DNA of 64,000 nt from Saccharomycopsis fibuligera x Saccharomycopsis cf. fibuligera (lineage: Eukaryota > Ascomycota > Saccharomycetes > Ascoideales > Saccharomycopsidaceae). A program made the position numbers and the translations under genes. The DNA is taken from assembly GCA_001936135.1 (NCBI GenBank), contig CP012816.1, forward strand, positions 3,531,501 through 3,595,500, in the 5' to 3' direction. The notes beneath the pieces were generated by a model that saw nothing but the letters and a program-made list of their open reading frames with translations, had not been told where the DNA came from and ran no database searches. Numbering within the stretch: the first letter of the stretch is position 1; every line of letters starts with the position of its first letter. Below are positions 41,476 through 55,057 of this stretch, piece by piece.

Positions 41476-44400
41476 GCTTCTTCATATTCTGTGACAAACG
41501 CGTGGTTAAGAAGCTGCGATCAACCGAGAAAATGATAGTAGCTGGAAATAGAAGTATAGGTTCAGACTGTAGTAAACGGAAAGGCGTTCTGGAAAAGATC
41601 AAAATAGACAGGATGTGCTAAACCAAAAATAGAAACCTCAAGGCGAAACCAACGAAAACAAAAAAGACAGAAGCAAAATAAGAATGAATGATAACGAAAA
41701 AGCAAAACAAAAGCTGAAAAGAAAAACACAAAAGATAAACAATACAGGAAAAAAAGTAAACAGTCTAGCAAAGTGTGATGATGTCTGAGATGCGATGGCG
41801 ATGGACCCAAAAGAAAGAAAGAAAGAAAGATAGGAGTCGATGATGCGACAGAAAGCGGCGTGCCTAAAAAAAAAAATAGTAACAGTAATAATAAAGACGT
41901 AAATAAAAACATACCAAAAAAAAGAATGTACTCTGCGCTTCTCAGCAATTTCCTCTGCTAAACGCTCCCTGTCCAGATCAGTTCCGGGTGACCCCGAATT
42001 TAGCTCTCCTCGAGACAGCCCGCGTCCGCTTGCAGCAAAACAGTATTTCCGCTTTTGGAAAACAAAAAGATAGAGGTCGTGGTGACGGCCCTCAGAAATG
42101 GGTCATTATACCGAAAAGGGCGGTGAGGACGGTCGGCCAACACATGGATGGCACTGGAGTACGTGTGCTGAGGAGGGATAACAGATATCGAGAAACCGTG
42201 ATTTTGAAAAACTTGGTTAGAGATCTGGCGAGCTAGTTGACTTAACGGCTATTTGGTTCGCCGTTAGATTAGACAGCTGTCTCCGGTTTTCTAGGTTGTT
42301 GCAAGGCTGGCTGCAAATGCATTAGACAGCGATGCAGAAAGGTTGCCAGGAACTCAAGCTGTTTCCGAAGCTAGCTGGCTCTATAAAAGACTTATTAGCA
42401 AATTTTTGCGGCAACCTTTCTTTTAGTAAGGCTTTTCCACCTACATTGCAATAAATTGCGAGTTGTGAGACCTGAATTGCGGGTTGCGAGTTGGTGGCGC
42501 GTTGCCACGAGCATGCTATCCCAATGAGGGAAAGTGAATGTGTCGCCTGGGGTTATGGAGGCTATCCTAATTAGGGCAGATGATTGACCTTTTTCCGGAA
42601 AACATATGTGCATTAATGCAGGCGCGCGGCCATGCTCGCTGCCAGGAGTGAGTGAATGTATGATTTGCGTTACGGCGGTTGATCTTGCGCACTTGGAACT
42701 GCGATATGATGGGATGGAATATGCTCGGTTTGGCTTAGCGCGGTCGTGGTTGTGATCTACGGTATAATCACGGTGACTGACGGCGTTGGCTGGCGATGAA
42801 CTCAAACTCAAAGCGCTTCCAAAGAGCAAAATGTCAATTAAGACTAGTGGCCATTGCTCTTTCAATTTTTGATTTTTAGTTATGATATATCATTTTCTAT
42901 ATTTGCGGGCATATTTACTAACCCACACACTCAGGCAGCACGGGCCAGAAACATATTAAATTTAGCAGCAGCAATAGAATGTATGCGGACAGGGATGAGG
43001 CAGGCCTTTCTAACAGACTCACTACAAAGTACCCCTAAGGTCGAATAGCTGTAAGTAAACTTGATAGCCTCCGCAGCAGCCTCTCAACAATTGACTGAGT
43101 CGGCCAGTATGGCTCATCTTTAAAACACACAACCGGACTATATTTCATCCGTGGCTGCCGTTACATTTAATTTTTGGTCTTTGCTAACATAAGCCGCTGA
43201 AAAAAATGCAATTTGCCTAATTATATGCCTTGGTTTCCGTCTTTTCAATGATGAATTTCAAGTCCATGCGGTAGCAAACAATAGCTTACATTGCTACAGC
43301 CTCCTTCACTTGTGTGCAAACTAGCAGAACCTTGAGACTGACATTTACATAAGCAATGAAGCTCAAGCAAGTTTTTGTGAAAACACTCGTCGATTCATTC
43401 CGCTTACTTCCCAGAATACACAGCGGTGAATTTAACTTTCTGAATCAGCAGAATTTTCGAATCTACAATGAAATAGGAAACAATGCGGATCAAAATGTGC
43501 TATATACTGCCCCATCAGCTAAGTAAATCTCGTGCATCATACCACTGAACTTGATGCGAAATTTAATCTGTTGTATTCAATACAGACTCTTCCTGTGATC
43601 CAGCCTCACCCATACTTCTATACGCTAAAATTATATTCCCTGTAATGTACGGTGTGGCCTCAGTACGCCTAGTGCTTGTTTTTGCTTACAGACCCTAAAG
43701 TCGGTATGAGTTCAGTTTGCTGATTTTATGTAAAAATTGCTTTGTGTAGTAGTGGTAACGATTATATGCTGCTTTTTGTTGGTGGAAGAGTTCTCCGCAA
43801 ACTTGAAAAAAAATTCAACATGCAGGCAAAGACGAAAGCAAATGAACAAAGAAACCGATAGAAACAAACAACCAGAGCATGTGTGATTGAACATCTTCTT
43901 ACAAACAATCACTTATCCCCCCACTAACCTGACATACTATTAGGGCACATAGGGGGAGCGCATAAACCTTGTACTTTGCTTTCGGTATCCTACTAATCCT
44001 ACCCTTAATATTCAGTAGTATTATTTTCCCTTGGCCCCGAGTACTATATTATGACAATTGGCAATGCGAGCGGCAACGGCTATATCTTTTTGTTTGTTTT
44101 GACTGCTGTCTTTTGGCAATATAGCCAATTTGTTTCTTTTTCAATCAAAAGAAATCTCTCGGTTTGTAGAAGGGAGTAAAAAACAAAAAAGTAAACGAAT
44201 TTTTTTTTGGAAACATGTCAATAATCATGCCAGGTTTCCACAATACCAGTTAAATAAACACAAGTCAAGTCAACAGACAGCGGCCAAGCCTCAATTGCAT
44301 CTTTACCACAATCGCAAACGATTTCAATTTCTCTGATAAACCAGTCTTCTTAATAGGTGTTTCAGAGCTGTTCAATACTTGGCCACAATTATGAAAGCCT

Positions 44401-45117
44401 GCAATCGTATTGATTATAAAAGTTAACAAATACGTCTAAAAAAAAATAATTATAGTATAGTATATAGTATATAAAGTTATAGTATAATATAAAGAGCAAC
44501 GAGAAAAAGTATTAGTAAAGCAATAAGCAAAGGTCGGTCTGGAAGTTATTCAAAACCAATGTAAATATAGATAGAAGCGATTAATAAGGGGGCAAGCAGA
44601 ATATAATATAGATCAAAATGATAAAAGGAAAAAAAAGGATGAATGTAATAAAATAGGAGAAGGGGACAAGAAGATGAGCGTCAAGCTTCAGTAAAAGAGT
44701 TATTAGTAAGAGCAAATTAGCAAGCAAATTGGCCAAGAAATAAAACATAATTTGTTATCAAATAAGGAAAACAGCAAAAAAAAGTAAAACAAAAAACAAA
44801 AACGAAATACCATTTTTGACACTGATCGCCAGCGCAACACAACGTAACATAAAAAGGGAAAAAATGCAACAGACAAACAATAAAGCAAAAGTAAAAGCAA
44901 AACGCAACACAGTCAGACAGCAGAAATGAATAAGGTTAAAAAAAAAAAATAAAAAGTATAGGAATCAAGAATTTAATAAACCACGCCGTTTTTGATCTTT
45001 GGAAGAATGTTCAACGAGTAAAAGAATTGAAACAACATCACAAGTAAAAAATTTCTGAGAGGAAAGAAGACAAAGCCAAAAGTAGAAAAAAAAAACTCAA
45101 TGAAAACCCATTTAGGC
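41476..45117. other. 3.6-kb intergenic region
   Basis: Lies upstream of the 551-residue gene and downstream of XBP1. Contains A-rich tracts, GAAA repeats near 41812-41830, and a short region rich in G+C near 41980-42800. An open frame near 42395-42865 has no ATG at its head and nothing to support it. No RNA gene recognised. Confidence 0.5.
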
Positions 45118-47121
45118 TTAAGAGATCAACCCTTTAATATCCATTTTGCTGCTGGTGGTGGTTGAAGTAGCAGTAACCACTGGTTTAGCAGCCACCACAT
45201 CAGTGCTGCTATTGCTGTTCTTTACTGGACTGCTGCCAGAAGGATAACTAGATGCTGGATAATAAACGGATGCTGCGGATGCAACTGGCTCGTATTGAGT
45301 ATCGCAGATTGCTTGAATTGATGTTCTGTTCGAAAACGAAGAGGTGGCTGCTGGAATTGATGCCGGTGCACTTGCTGGTGGGGTTCCGGAAGCACTATTG
45401 CTCAAAGAATATTTACCCAACGAAGAACCACTGTAACTTGCTGCAGTAGAGCGGTATGCCGAAGTAACCGCACCGGTAGCGTTGGTACCGTTTAACTTAT
45501 TAGCGGCAATCAACAAGTTTTCGACAGAGCTGTGTTTTAACGACGGTAAAACTGGCTTGCTGTTAATATAGTTTCCTGAGTTAGACATTGGTGGAGACGG
45601 AGTCAAAACTGTTCTGCTGTCTGCAGCGTAGTCATAATTGCTGCTATAATTGCTGTTGTAAACCGGAGTTGGAGCCACTGGAGCCGCAGCATAGTATGGC
45701 ATTGACTTATTGGCAGCAGCAGCAGCGGCAATGTTTGTGCTTCGAGTGTAGATCTCATCCTCACCACCGCTTTCTGATTCATGGTCGCTCATGATCGCAC
45801 TTTCATTTGGCAAGGAAGAAGATCTACTAGCTTTGTAAGGAGTTCTGTGAATTCCCTTTGCATACTTCAATTTTCTCAACGAATCTGAAGCCAAAATCAT
45901 TTGGCTGTACTCATCAAAAGGGATTTCTCTTTCCTGAGGTCTCCCATGCAAGGCGGGGAGACGGTGGACACTGCTAGTACAAGCAGCAGCAGCGGCAAGA
46001 GCAGGAAGATGGTGTCTTGTAGTTGATGCGGACGGTGGGGTGAATGTACTGAGCGGGAAGTTGAAAGAGGTAGCACTAGATGGAGTTGAGGACGAACAGG
46101 ACGGAGAAGCAGAGAAAACGGTGAAAGTATTGGAAGGATTAGCTGCGGCGGCGGTGGCGGCGGCAGCAGCAGCAGCCGCAGCAGCAGTGCTGCCGGTATT
46201 GCTAATGACAGAACCATCTCTCGGAAATGGCACAGAAGAAGGTAAAGAAACCAAATCCATTGGTTTTCTACCTCTCTTGGCACCAGTGCCACTGGAAGCT
46301 TTCAACTTTTTGAGCTTTGGGAAAGACTCCTCGAAAGATGAGGGCTCATGGGTAGCCGAAGGAGAGCCATTTTCAGCTCTGCCTTTTTGCGTGACCTTCT
46401 TTCTTTTCTTTTTGTTTTCACTGGTTTTGTCGTTTGGGTCGCCGGGCATGTAGCTGTTGAGCTTGAGCTCGCCGTAGCCAAAATCGGTTGGGGTCAACAC
46501 GTCGTCAAGAAACTTGACGCCAAAAATTGGAACCAAGCAGTATCTGATATCCCAGCAAATCTTGCAGGCAAGCTTGTAGCAGTTGTCATAATTCAACCAG
46601 CTGCCCTGGATCTTCAAAAAGCCGCCCCTGACCCTTTTCAAATAGGGCTCCAACTCTGGGGCGTTGTCCAACAAATTCAAGATATCGGCTTTAGAGTTAC
46701 CCAACGCTTTCCAGATGCCGGTCAAATGGACATAGCCGGTGTTGTAGTCCCAAATGATCGACTGGTCGTTGATCTTGTATTCAAAGGTGGTAAAGTAGTT
46801 TCTGGAGTCGACAGAGGTGGTGTACTTGTTTCTGATGATGGGGTTGAGGGACTTGTGAGGCAAATGCATCAACTGGTTCTTCGGGATCTGGTCAAAGACC
46901 GGTTTTGGGATCGCGTGGATGGGATAACGGAGATCTTTGTAGTTGAAGCTTTCGTCGTCCAACTCGTCGTTGTGCAACTTCAAGTCGGCATGGGTGGCGC
47001 CGTTGGTGCCGTTTAGGATGCTCTTTTTAAGGGCAAGAGACTTTTTCTTGTACTGCTTGAGCTTCTTCTCGTTCAACTTGGGGGTGACAAAGTAGTCTGG
47101 GACCGCCTGGGAATTGGACAT
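45118..47121 (-). CDS. XBP1: XBP1-like APSES/KilA-N transcriptional repressor
   Basis: A 667-residue protein. The DNA-binding domain covers about 108-211: YFTTFEYKINDQSIIWDYNTGYVHLTGIWKAL, then RVRGGFLKIQGSWLNYDNC and CLVPIFGVKF, and the downstream DFGYGELKLN. The GGFLKIQG-x-W and VPIFG blocks match Xbp1 rather than Swi4, Mbp1 or the Phd1/Sok2/Efg1 group. In S. cerevisiae Xbp1 is a stress and starvation repressor that binds CTCGA-core sites and lowers G1 cyclin expression. The rest is low-complexity with an Ala tract near 310-330 and Ser/Pro-rich segments. It ends in MDIKGLIS. Its upstream side opens onto an 8-kb gene-free block. Confidence 0.82.
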   Translation of the reverse strand: MSNSQAVPDYFVTPKLNEKKLKQYKKKSLALKKSILNGTNGATHADLKLHNDELDDESFNYKDLRYPIHAIPKPVFDQIPKNQLMHLPHKSLNPIIRNKYTTSVDSRNYFTTFEYKINDQSIIWDYNTGYVHLTGIWKALGNSKADILNLLDNAPELEPYLKRVRGGFLKIQGSWLNYDNCYKLACKICWDIRYCLVPIFGVKFLDDVLTPTDFGYGELKLNSYMPGDPNDKTSENKKKRKKVTQKGRAENGSPSATHEPSSFEESFPKLKKLKASSGTGAKRGRKPMDLVSLPSSVPFPRDGSVISNTGSTAAAAAAAAAATAAAANPSNTFTVFSASPSCSSSTPSSATSFNFPLSTFTPPSASTTRHHLPALAAAAACTSSVHRLPALHGRPQEREIPFDEYSQMILASDSLRKLKYAKGIHRTPYKASRSSSLPNESAIMSDHESESGGEDEIYTRSTNIAAAAAANKSMPYYAAAPVAPTPVYNSNYSSNYDYAADSRTVLTPSPPMSNSGNYINSKPVLPSLKHSSVENLLIAANKLNGTNATGAVTSAYRSTAASYSGSSLGKYSLSNSASGTPPASAPASIPAATSSFSNRTSIQAICDTQYEPVASAASVYYPASSYPSGSSPVKNSNSSTDVVAAKPVVTATSTTTSSKMDIKGLIS

Positions 47122-48906
47122 TGTGGGATGCTGTATTCTGTATTATGATGGGTGCTGTGTTTCTGTATGGGACATGCAAGCGCTGTGGACGACCAGAGAT
47201 TCCTAAGCGCCGATACGGGGGAACCAAGAGAGATACGGATATGGGATATAGAGGCAAGAAAAGGGGCACTGGGGGAAAAAAAAAGGGAGAACGGGGAGTA
47301 TAGTATAGTATAGTATAATATAGTATAGTAGAGCGTAGTGTAGTGCAGTGTAGTGTAGTATAGTACAGAGAGGCGTAGTATATGGGGGAATGAGCACAGA
47401 ACAGCAGCAGACAGGCCGTACAACACTGAGATTGGAAAGAAACAAGAGAAAGAGACTATCAAAAACTTTTGATAAAAAAGTGGTTTCGGGGGAGGAAACG
47501 TCGAGGATGTTTTGGCCAGCACCGGGAACAAGGCGCTATATAAACAAAACAGGACCTAGCATGGAGCGCCCCACCGCGCTTGGCAGAGTGGCCGGGTACC
47601 TGCCGAAGCGCTTCGCTGTTCGGGCTGCCACTGCGCTCTTTGCATTCCACCGCTGACCGAAGTCTTCCGTGCTCAGTGCCATAATTACGATCACCATTAT
47701 TACTACTACCGCTATTAGTGCTATTAGCCGCTCCGCTCGGCGAGCGGCGGCAGCGGCGGCAGCGGCGGCGGCAGCAGCTTGAGCGGCCGCAGCATGAGCA
47801 GCAGCAGCAGCCCTGGCACAATTAGGCCGCAGCTGACTTGAAACGGTGCGATGGTCTCAGACAATCCGAACGAGCGCAAATCCCAGCGACCCGTAGCCCT
47901 GATTGACTGATTAACATCCCCTTGATATTAATAAACCCATTCTGCTGCGTTTCCCGTTATGTACCTATGGCTCGCACAATTAATTGGCTGCAAAACCGTC
48001 TGGCGAGCCCGTACGTCGCTTGCGCCAGTGAACGTCCTTTCTGGCCCGGCCAGCGCTGTGTGATATGGCATATAGCGGCATGCACTGTCGGCGCTCCGTC
48101 CCCGACGATGACCCCCGGGGTTTTTGTGTATCGATCTGTGTGTACGTTGCGCTGTACTTTATTGTGTGCGTGTGCGTGTGCGTGTGCTGTTGTGGCTCAA
48201 TTTGTCTTTCCAACCTTTGCTCGATGTACACAATCAGAGTGGACTTTTCAGTTTTCCTGGCTCAGGCCGCCCCGAGCGAGGAGCGCCAGGTGCTAAAGTT
48301 CGAAAAAAAAAAAGAAAAAGGAAAAAAGAAAAGAAAAGAAAAGAAAAGAAAAGAAAAGGTGTCTCGGGACCGTCCCTCCGTGGAGGGCGAGCGCGAGAGC
48401 GAGCGAGAGATAGTGACAGTGCCTGTGGGCTGCGTATTGCTACAAGTGACCGCTTGCCCGCGCCAGCTTTGACCGTCACCTTAATTGCTCCTCCAGGGTT
48501 ATATACACTTGTAGTGTGCGTTGGAAAATGCGGCAGGGAGACAGCCAGGCGGTAAGCAGCGCTTCGAGCCACTGAAAACTACTCTTGACTAGCTCTTTTC
48601 GCTGTGCTTCGCTAGCTGTTCGGCCGGGGATGGCAAAACGCGCTCAGGATCCTGAAAAATTTCATCGAGGGTTGAGAGTGCCCCGAGGCAAAATTAAGAG
48701 AAAAACAAAAAATTCCAAAGCTGAACAAAGAAGCCAAAGCACAGTTGGCAACGCTGCAGTTCTGCAGAACTGCTCGAAGCAGAAAGACCGCTGATCCTCG
48801 GGCCAGGAACAGAAGGCGGATTGTTTTCTTGGTAGCGCGCTGTTCACGGGCGCATCGTGGTACTCTCTTGATTATTTGCAGTAAGCTAATTGCCTTTGTT
48901 GTTCGC

Positions 48907-48950
48907 CGCTGCTGCACCGCTGCTGCACCGCTGCTGCACCGCTCCTGCAC
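48907..48950. repeat. 11-bp tandem repeat
   Basis: Four head-to-tail units of CGCTGCTGCAC, the last with one mismatch. Confidence 0.95.
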
Positions 48951-51900
48951 CATATTGCAATTGCAAACAGTGGAGGCGGTCAGTCTAGCTTCGGTGAGCA
49001 AAGCAAATGGTGTAGCGGGCTTCTCGGTGCAATCTGGTGCTAAGTTGTATCCGCCGTGGAGCGCTAGGGGGCGTCTCCGGCGCGTGTGCTGGGAGAAATG
49101 AAATGGCGGTGCTGCGCTTCGGCTCGGCTCTGCGCGGATATGCTCTCTAGCAAACCGGCCGGCTGGTATTTCACCGCTAAATAATGCTTTGCCTAATTGA
49201 CTACTGCCTCCCTCCCACTGCACCACCGGGCTGGTGTGCTTTGGATGACAGCCAGCCAGCCAGCAGCCAACCAGCCAGCCGGCCATCGTACGCTGAGCTA
49301 GAAGAAGAGCTCTGTATAAGTTTTCGCGCAAACGCACTGGACTCGCCTCCGCCTCCGCCGCCTCCATGATGCGTTTACATATATTGCAGTTGCAACTTCA
49401 AGGATGGAGCATAGATCCCTATCTGTCAATCACACAGCACATGTGCACTTTTATGGAATCTTTTTTTTGGACGTCTGCTCATTTTACGCCATTGGCACAT
49501 CTAGCAGATCCGCCGTGTATGGCCGAGTAGCAGCACACATATGATGTGCCAAAGCTGTAGCCACAAGGCTCTGCAGCATCTTTGTCCTCAGCAACCGCAA
49601 TCTGCCACACAAAAATAGCACTGTTTCTGCTTCTACTGCGCACAGCAGGGGCGTAGCCACAGGCAGACCCAAAAAGCCTGGGCTGAAATTAACATCGACA
49701 GGTGCGCGCGCGACCCTGACCTTCGCAGTGTAACAATAGTTCTGTCTCCCTGGTGTGGTGTGGATTAATTATTATGACTGTCGCTGGACGCTTCTAAGAA
49801 GACAAGACCGTGAACGAAGAGAAGTCAGTTAATTGATCGCAAGCTGTCCCCACCGCTTTGCTGTCGAATGAGGTATCAATGCGCCATGCGGATCAGCCTG
49901 CTCCAGCAAGTTTATATATGTTCCGAAAGTAGAAAAACTCAAAGGAATTTAAGGATAACACACTCAGAGTCCTTAGAGAGACCCCTGCTACTGGCGCATG
50001 CAATTTTTCAATTTACGAGTTCCCCCCGGCCGTGGCCGTCCGCCAGAATGAGAAATAGCTGAGGAAAGAAAAGCAAAAAGAAATAGCAAAAAGCTCGCCT
50101 AGCAGTGCTGTATCCCAGCACAGGAGAGAATGCCGAAGGTTGCAAGAAGCCTCGGACACCCAGACTTTCAGTCCTCCACTAGCGGGTGCGAAAAAAAAAA
50201 GATGTGCAAACGTTGAGCTAGAGCTGTGGATTTTGAAGATTCAGTTATGCTCTCCTGAAGAGAAACAGAAAAGTGTCGAGGCTTTCGAAGAACTTGCCTG
50301 GAGCTGAATGCTCACTTTCACTCTTAGCACCGACATGCTAACGTTCGCGAATGGGTGTTAGATTGTTTATTAACCTGCAGCCAAAATGTAATATACATGA
50401 TATGCATGCATGATCTACAGCTGCAGTTGAAGCACAAAAGCATAAAGGCGCAACGCACGTTTGTACCACCGTGCAAAATATGCGTGGGTAGCACTAATGC
50501 TAACATCTCTTCGGCGGGGTTAGATTGTTCGAAAACTGCAGGCCAATTGGTTGGTGTTTGTGCTGGTAGCTGTTATGTCCTGTATAGGGTGGTGTAGGGT
50601 AGGGGCTTCTTACACAAATTCAAAATCATGTATTTGTTTGTTTGTTTGTTTTGGATTCCAAGTCGGCTCAGAAAATTCTCTTAAGCGTCTCAAAACTCAG
50701 GAATGTTCTAGTGTTGAGTAATGGGTTGTTTGGCCTTGGCCATCCGTCAAATTCTCCCGGCGCGTTATTCATAATAAAATACATGGAATTTGGTACTTTG
50801 TAGATTGCACGATTATGTAAGAGTCTAGCCCTGCCAGCCGCGGCGATATCCGCGTACGAGTAACTCTGGGATAGCCCTGTGGTCTGTAGCTCAACGAGAA
50901 AAGATCTTGATTGTGCAAACTGCATCGGAGGGAAAGACCCCGCCGACATTTGGCTCTATATTTTGCACCCATCGCACAATCGAAACATGTTCAAACATCA
51001 CAAAAACACAACCCTGGGTTAGTTGGTTGCCCAAAAGACCACTGAAGCGCTTTGACTCAAAACTCAAAACCCTTACTCTTTATTCCAGCAAGACATCTTT
51101 GATCTCGGTCAAGAATTGCTTAGCTGCGAAAATTACAGTTTGCGTGTTTGCAAAGTAGAGAAAATGTTATTCAGACACTAGCCATTGTAGCTATAGTTAC
51201 AACCACTTGACAACCAACGGTGGTGGCTGGCGCGCTTGGCCGGGCAGTGCAGATCAATCCTCATGTACGACGGTTGTAGCTTTCAGTTATCATAACTTGA
51301 GACAACACCTTCTCACGATAAAATCTACATATGTTTTTCTACCAGGTTTAACACCACGCTGTGCATAGCTAGCTTCTGCGAAAGCTAGCTTCAAGAATGT
51401 GTGCTTTTTATCTCGTCTACGATTACTTTGCTCGCGGTCCCTATAGGGGCGGCAAAATAGCGATGAATCAAAAATGCTATAACAAAAGAGACTGGAGAAA
51501 ACAAAAAAGCTATGATCGAGCGACTAGATTGGCGTGTAAACGGCCGCTGGCAACTCTATGGAGTTGTGGCGAGTTGCTAACTTATTCTAACCTACTGATC
51601 ACAACTGTCAAGGATTTTAGGTTCACTACAATATCGTTGGCTTCTAACGCTCTTTTTTGAATCAGGTTTTGTGAATGGAAAGCGACAGCTAAATTTTGTA
51701 GATTTCAAAAACTGTTATGTCAACGTTAATTCCATGGATTGATATTTTTACAGTTGACTTTTTTTCTTCACTCTACTTTTTCTTTAAGTGCTATCTGGTT
51801 GCTATTCGCGAGACAAGTTCAAACTCTGGAGCATAACCACAGATGACATTCAGTTCGTTGGCTGTTGACACATTAATGTAAACTCAAACTCAATAGTCAA

Positions 51901-54505
51901 CCTATGTCATATTCAGCTCGGATTATTTATTCTGTTTGGCAAGAAACTAAATGCTAACTTCAAATAAAATAAAATAAAAAAAAAGGCAGCAAAAGTCTAA
52001 AGGCGCGGCCCTAAGAGATAAGGCGTACTTCTGTAAAAGCAATGGTTTCCACAGAAATTGCACCATGCCTAGTCTTTCTACTTAAAGGGTGAAAGGTTAC
52101 TTTTTTTTTTCGGGGCGCCTTGGTGGTCGGTTTTATCAGAGTCTGATGTTGACGGTTGAACCATTAACGTGTATGACACTAACGTGGATGCATCTATTTC
52201 CTAACCTGAGGTGTAAGACCCATTTTGAGACCGCAGCCAGACCTGCACCTATAGGTTAGTTAACATGAGTTGCACATTGTAGAATCTACACGCAAATTGC
52301 GTCACGTACGTACGTAGTTTTGGCGCAGACGTGAGAGGGAAAACACCAAGGTTGCAGTCTCTAAAGTAGGAGAGACTTTGAAGACAAAACGTTGTCAAGG
52401 TTTACAAAGCAGCGCCAAAGTTTTTGTCTGATGTTGGATATGTCGATACTCTGCATCAACCACATTATGTTCCCCGGTTGCTTATTAACAAGAGTCATAG
52501 ATACTCGTTGAATTAGGATTGGCTCTAAACGATTGGGCTCACAACACAAACACAGTCAGCTCAGATTAAATAGAATGGAAAAAAAAAAAATTAAATTTTT
52601 TTTAATACTACATGAGGACCTGCCCCATTGCTTAAAATGGATGACATCAAACCGTGTAAAAAGCTTTGCTTAATGGGTTCCAGATCATTATTCATTAACT
52701 GCTGTAGCACATAAGATCACAATCTCATTCACTATTTGTTTTTTTATCTGGCAGATGGTTCATGCCAGTTAGGATTCTTAACTAAGATTGTAATTTATTT
52801 TGTTGTTCCTACAAGATAGGTAGCTACCAATTGTGCTTTAGTGAACAGTAAACAATGCTGCAGTTACATTCTTCTTAGAGGAGAAACGTGCTTTGACTCT
52901 CAAAAAGTGGCTGAGACCAGGCTTGGAAATACCATAGTACACAGACATAATCATTGTCAAAGATTATTATTAGTTGGTAGATTTAAAAGCTCTTTCAATT
53001 TTTATTTTTCTATTTCACAAGTTAAACTCGCTGCTGCATCCTTAATACTGTAAACAGTAGCCACTTGTTAAAGCCAATGGCTACTCTACCAAAGAGGTCT
53101 GCCTGCTTGTACTTCTAGTGTTACTTCAGAATTAACCAAGCTAAAATTATTCTTTAGGAATAATGACATATTCTTGCAGCCAGCTCTTTAGCGAGTTATA
53201 CACGTGATACATTATCTGAAAAGTGTCACCATAACCGTTGAAAGCTTAACTCTAATTGCCTCGTCATCTGTGAATCTTGTTTATCAACTACTTGTACTAG
53301 TCTTTCTGGATGCCTCATCAAGGTAATAATCTCCTGGAATCCGAAATAACGTATTTCTTGTTATTATTCATTGATTCATCGTTTCTTGTCCATGACTCAT
53401 TTTCTTTACTATTGCCCCAGCTGTATGTTTTTGCATGCCCTTCAAAAGACAGTTGAATGCAGTTCATGTAGCTTACAGTGATCTCACTTGATGTCATGAT
53501 CAAATATGTTCCAGAATCGCTCAATATGGCACACTATGGGCTGCACATACATACCACAACATTATAAAACAAAACCTCATTGGATGTGATAGAAGCCTTG
53601 ATTATAAATTTACGAATTGAGTAATACTATCAGTGGAAGGTGCTGATAAAAAAACATTGTTTACTGATTGTTGGGCCGTCACTTCCGGCAACATGTAACA
53701 TCAAGAAAAAAATTGAAATTGTCGCCAAAAGCTTGTGTACCATAATGTATTGCCCTACCAAAGCAACTACTTGGCATCTCTATCCATGAATAGTATCAAG
53801 CAAAGATTGAGGAGAAAAGTCAAAAAAAAGCCTTCATTTTGTAATTTTCTTTATCCTTGTGCAGTTTTTGTATGGCCTACAAGAAAATACCCAGACGCCT
53901 AGTATATATTGTGTTGAATTAATTGTGCTATTAAAATTGTTGCAAAAAAATAGTTAGTTATTTTGGTAACATTTTATAGCGTACTATTATCCCCAGATTT
54001 AAGTCTAGTTTTGTTGGTATTATATGTAGGGACCAGTAAAACACTACTAACCGCACGCGATTATTTTTGTGACACACCAACAAAACAAGCAAGTGCGAAG
54101 AAAAACAAAAAATTTTTATCAGATTTTGTTAATAAAAATAAGCATGCCGGCTCATGCGAGCCTAGATGATGTCACAATCTAATGCTGCGGAGTAACACTT
54201 TTGGACTCTGACAATGCAACGCCCCCACCTAAGGGAATATGGGCGGGGGGTTGCCAGGTACTTGTAATCTCCTTTCTTTCGCTTTAACTAAGAATGTGTC
54301 TATATATACTTCATTTTTCATTTCAAACAGAAAACAGCAGCTACTGCCAAGAAAATATGCCTACCTACTTTTGTGATTTGTTTGCTTTCTTGAAGCGGGC
54401 ATAGCAATTTGGTCGTTGCAAGCCTTACATTAGGCTGGCGGCGTAGAATCGTTTTGTGCTGTTTTCCTTAAGAAATTTGGCCGGCGCAGTGGTCAAAGCA
54501 AACTG

Positions 54506-54525
54506 CTGTATGCATATGCATACAG
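54506..54525. repeat. Perfect 20-bp palindrome
   Basis: Half-site CTGTATGCAT followed directly by its reverse complement. It lies about 560 bp upstream of the NCE103 start. Confidence 0.95.
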
Positions 54526-55030
54526 ATGTTGTCGTCATTGAGGTGCATGAGCTATCTGACATCTTTGGCGACTGCATCAGCAGTACCGAATCCAACAAAA
54601 GTTTTCCGCTCCGAAGTATATAAAAAACTGCTATTGCTGTTTGCTTGATTTTGATTTACTGTCTTCTTCTGAAGAAACAGTTATAGTATTCAATTCAATT
54701 ATCATCATTTGATATTATCCCGTTTGGGCCAAAATTTTCATACCGCTCACTTAACGACTCTCATTGCGTTGGCAAATTTGCAACCTTTCGTGTTTCGCTT
54801 CACCTTTCACAGATCTCATTGAGTACTATTGACTATCATCACTTATTTTGGTGATCGTTTCAGCCTAAGTAAAACAAACCATTTTTTTTGTCCACAATAT
54901 CTCCTCTTTTAACGCCCATCTTATTTAGTTTGAGACAATCTTGCGCTTTATTTAAACTTTTTGAAAGCAATTAATTGGATCTTCATTCTCAGTGCGCGCC
55001 CCCTTTTGCTTACAATCGCATATCATTCAC

Positions 55031-55057
55031 TATATATATATTGAAAATATATATATA
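55031..55057. repeat. AT hairpin and TATA-rich site just before NCE103
   Basis: A 12-bp perfect inverted repeat of TA units (55031-55042 and 55046-55057) around GAA, ending 30 bp before the first ATG. It may be the TATA element itself or a leader hairpin. Confidence 0.8.

Noticed and set aside
42395-42865. 156-codon open frame with a hydrophobic start
   Set aside because: The frame begins at TTG rather than ATG, and the sequence shows no conserved or secreted-protein pattern beyond one short hydrophobic stretch.
48612-49367. 251-codon open frame on the minus strand with an ATG
   Set aside because: It lies wholly in GC-rich repeat DNA where stop codons are rare, crosses the 11-bp tandem units and has no family-like segment.
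51367-51390. 9-bp inverted repeat AGCTAGCTT around a 6-nt loop
   Set aside because: Arms are nearly self-palindromic and short. Such repeats are expected by chance in 8 kb of intergenic DNA.
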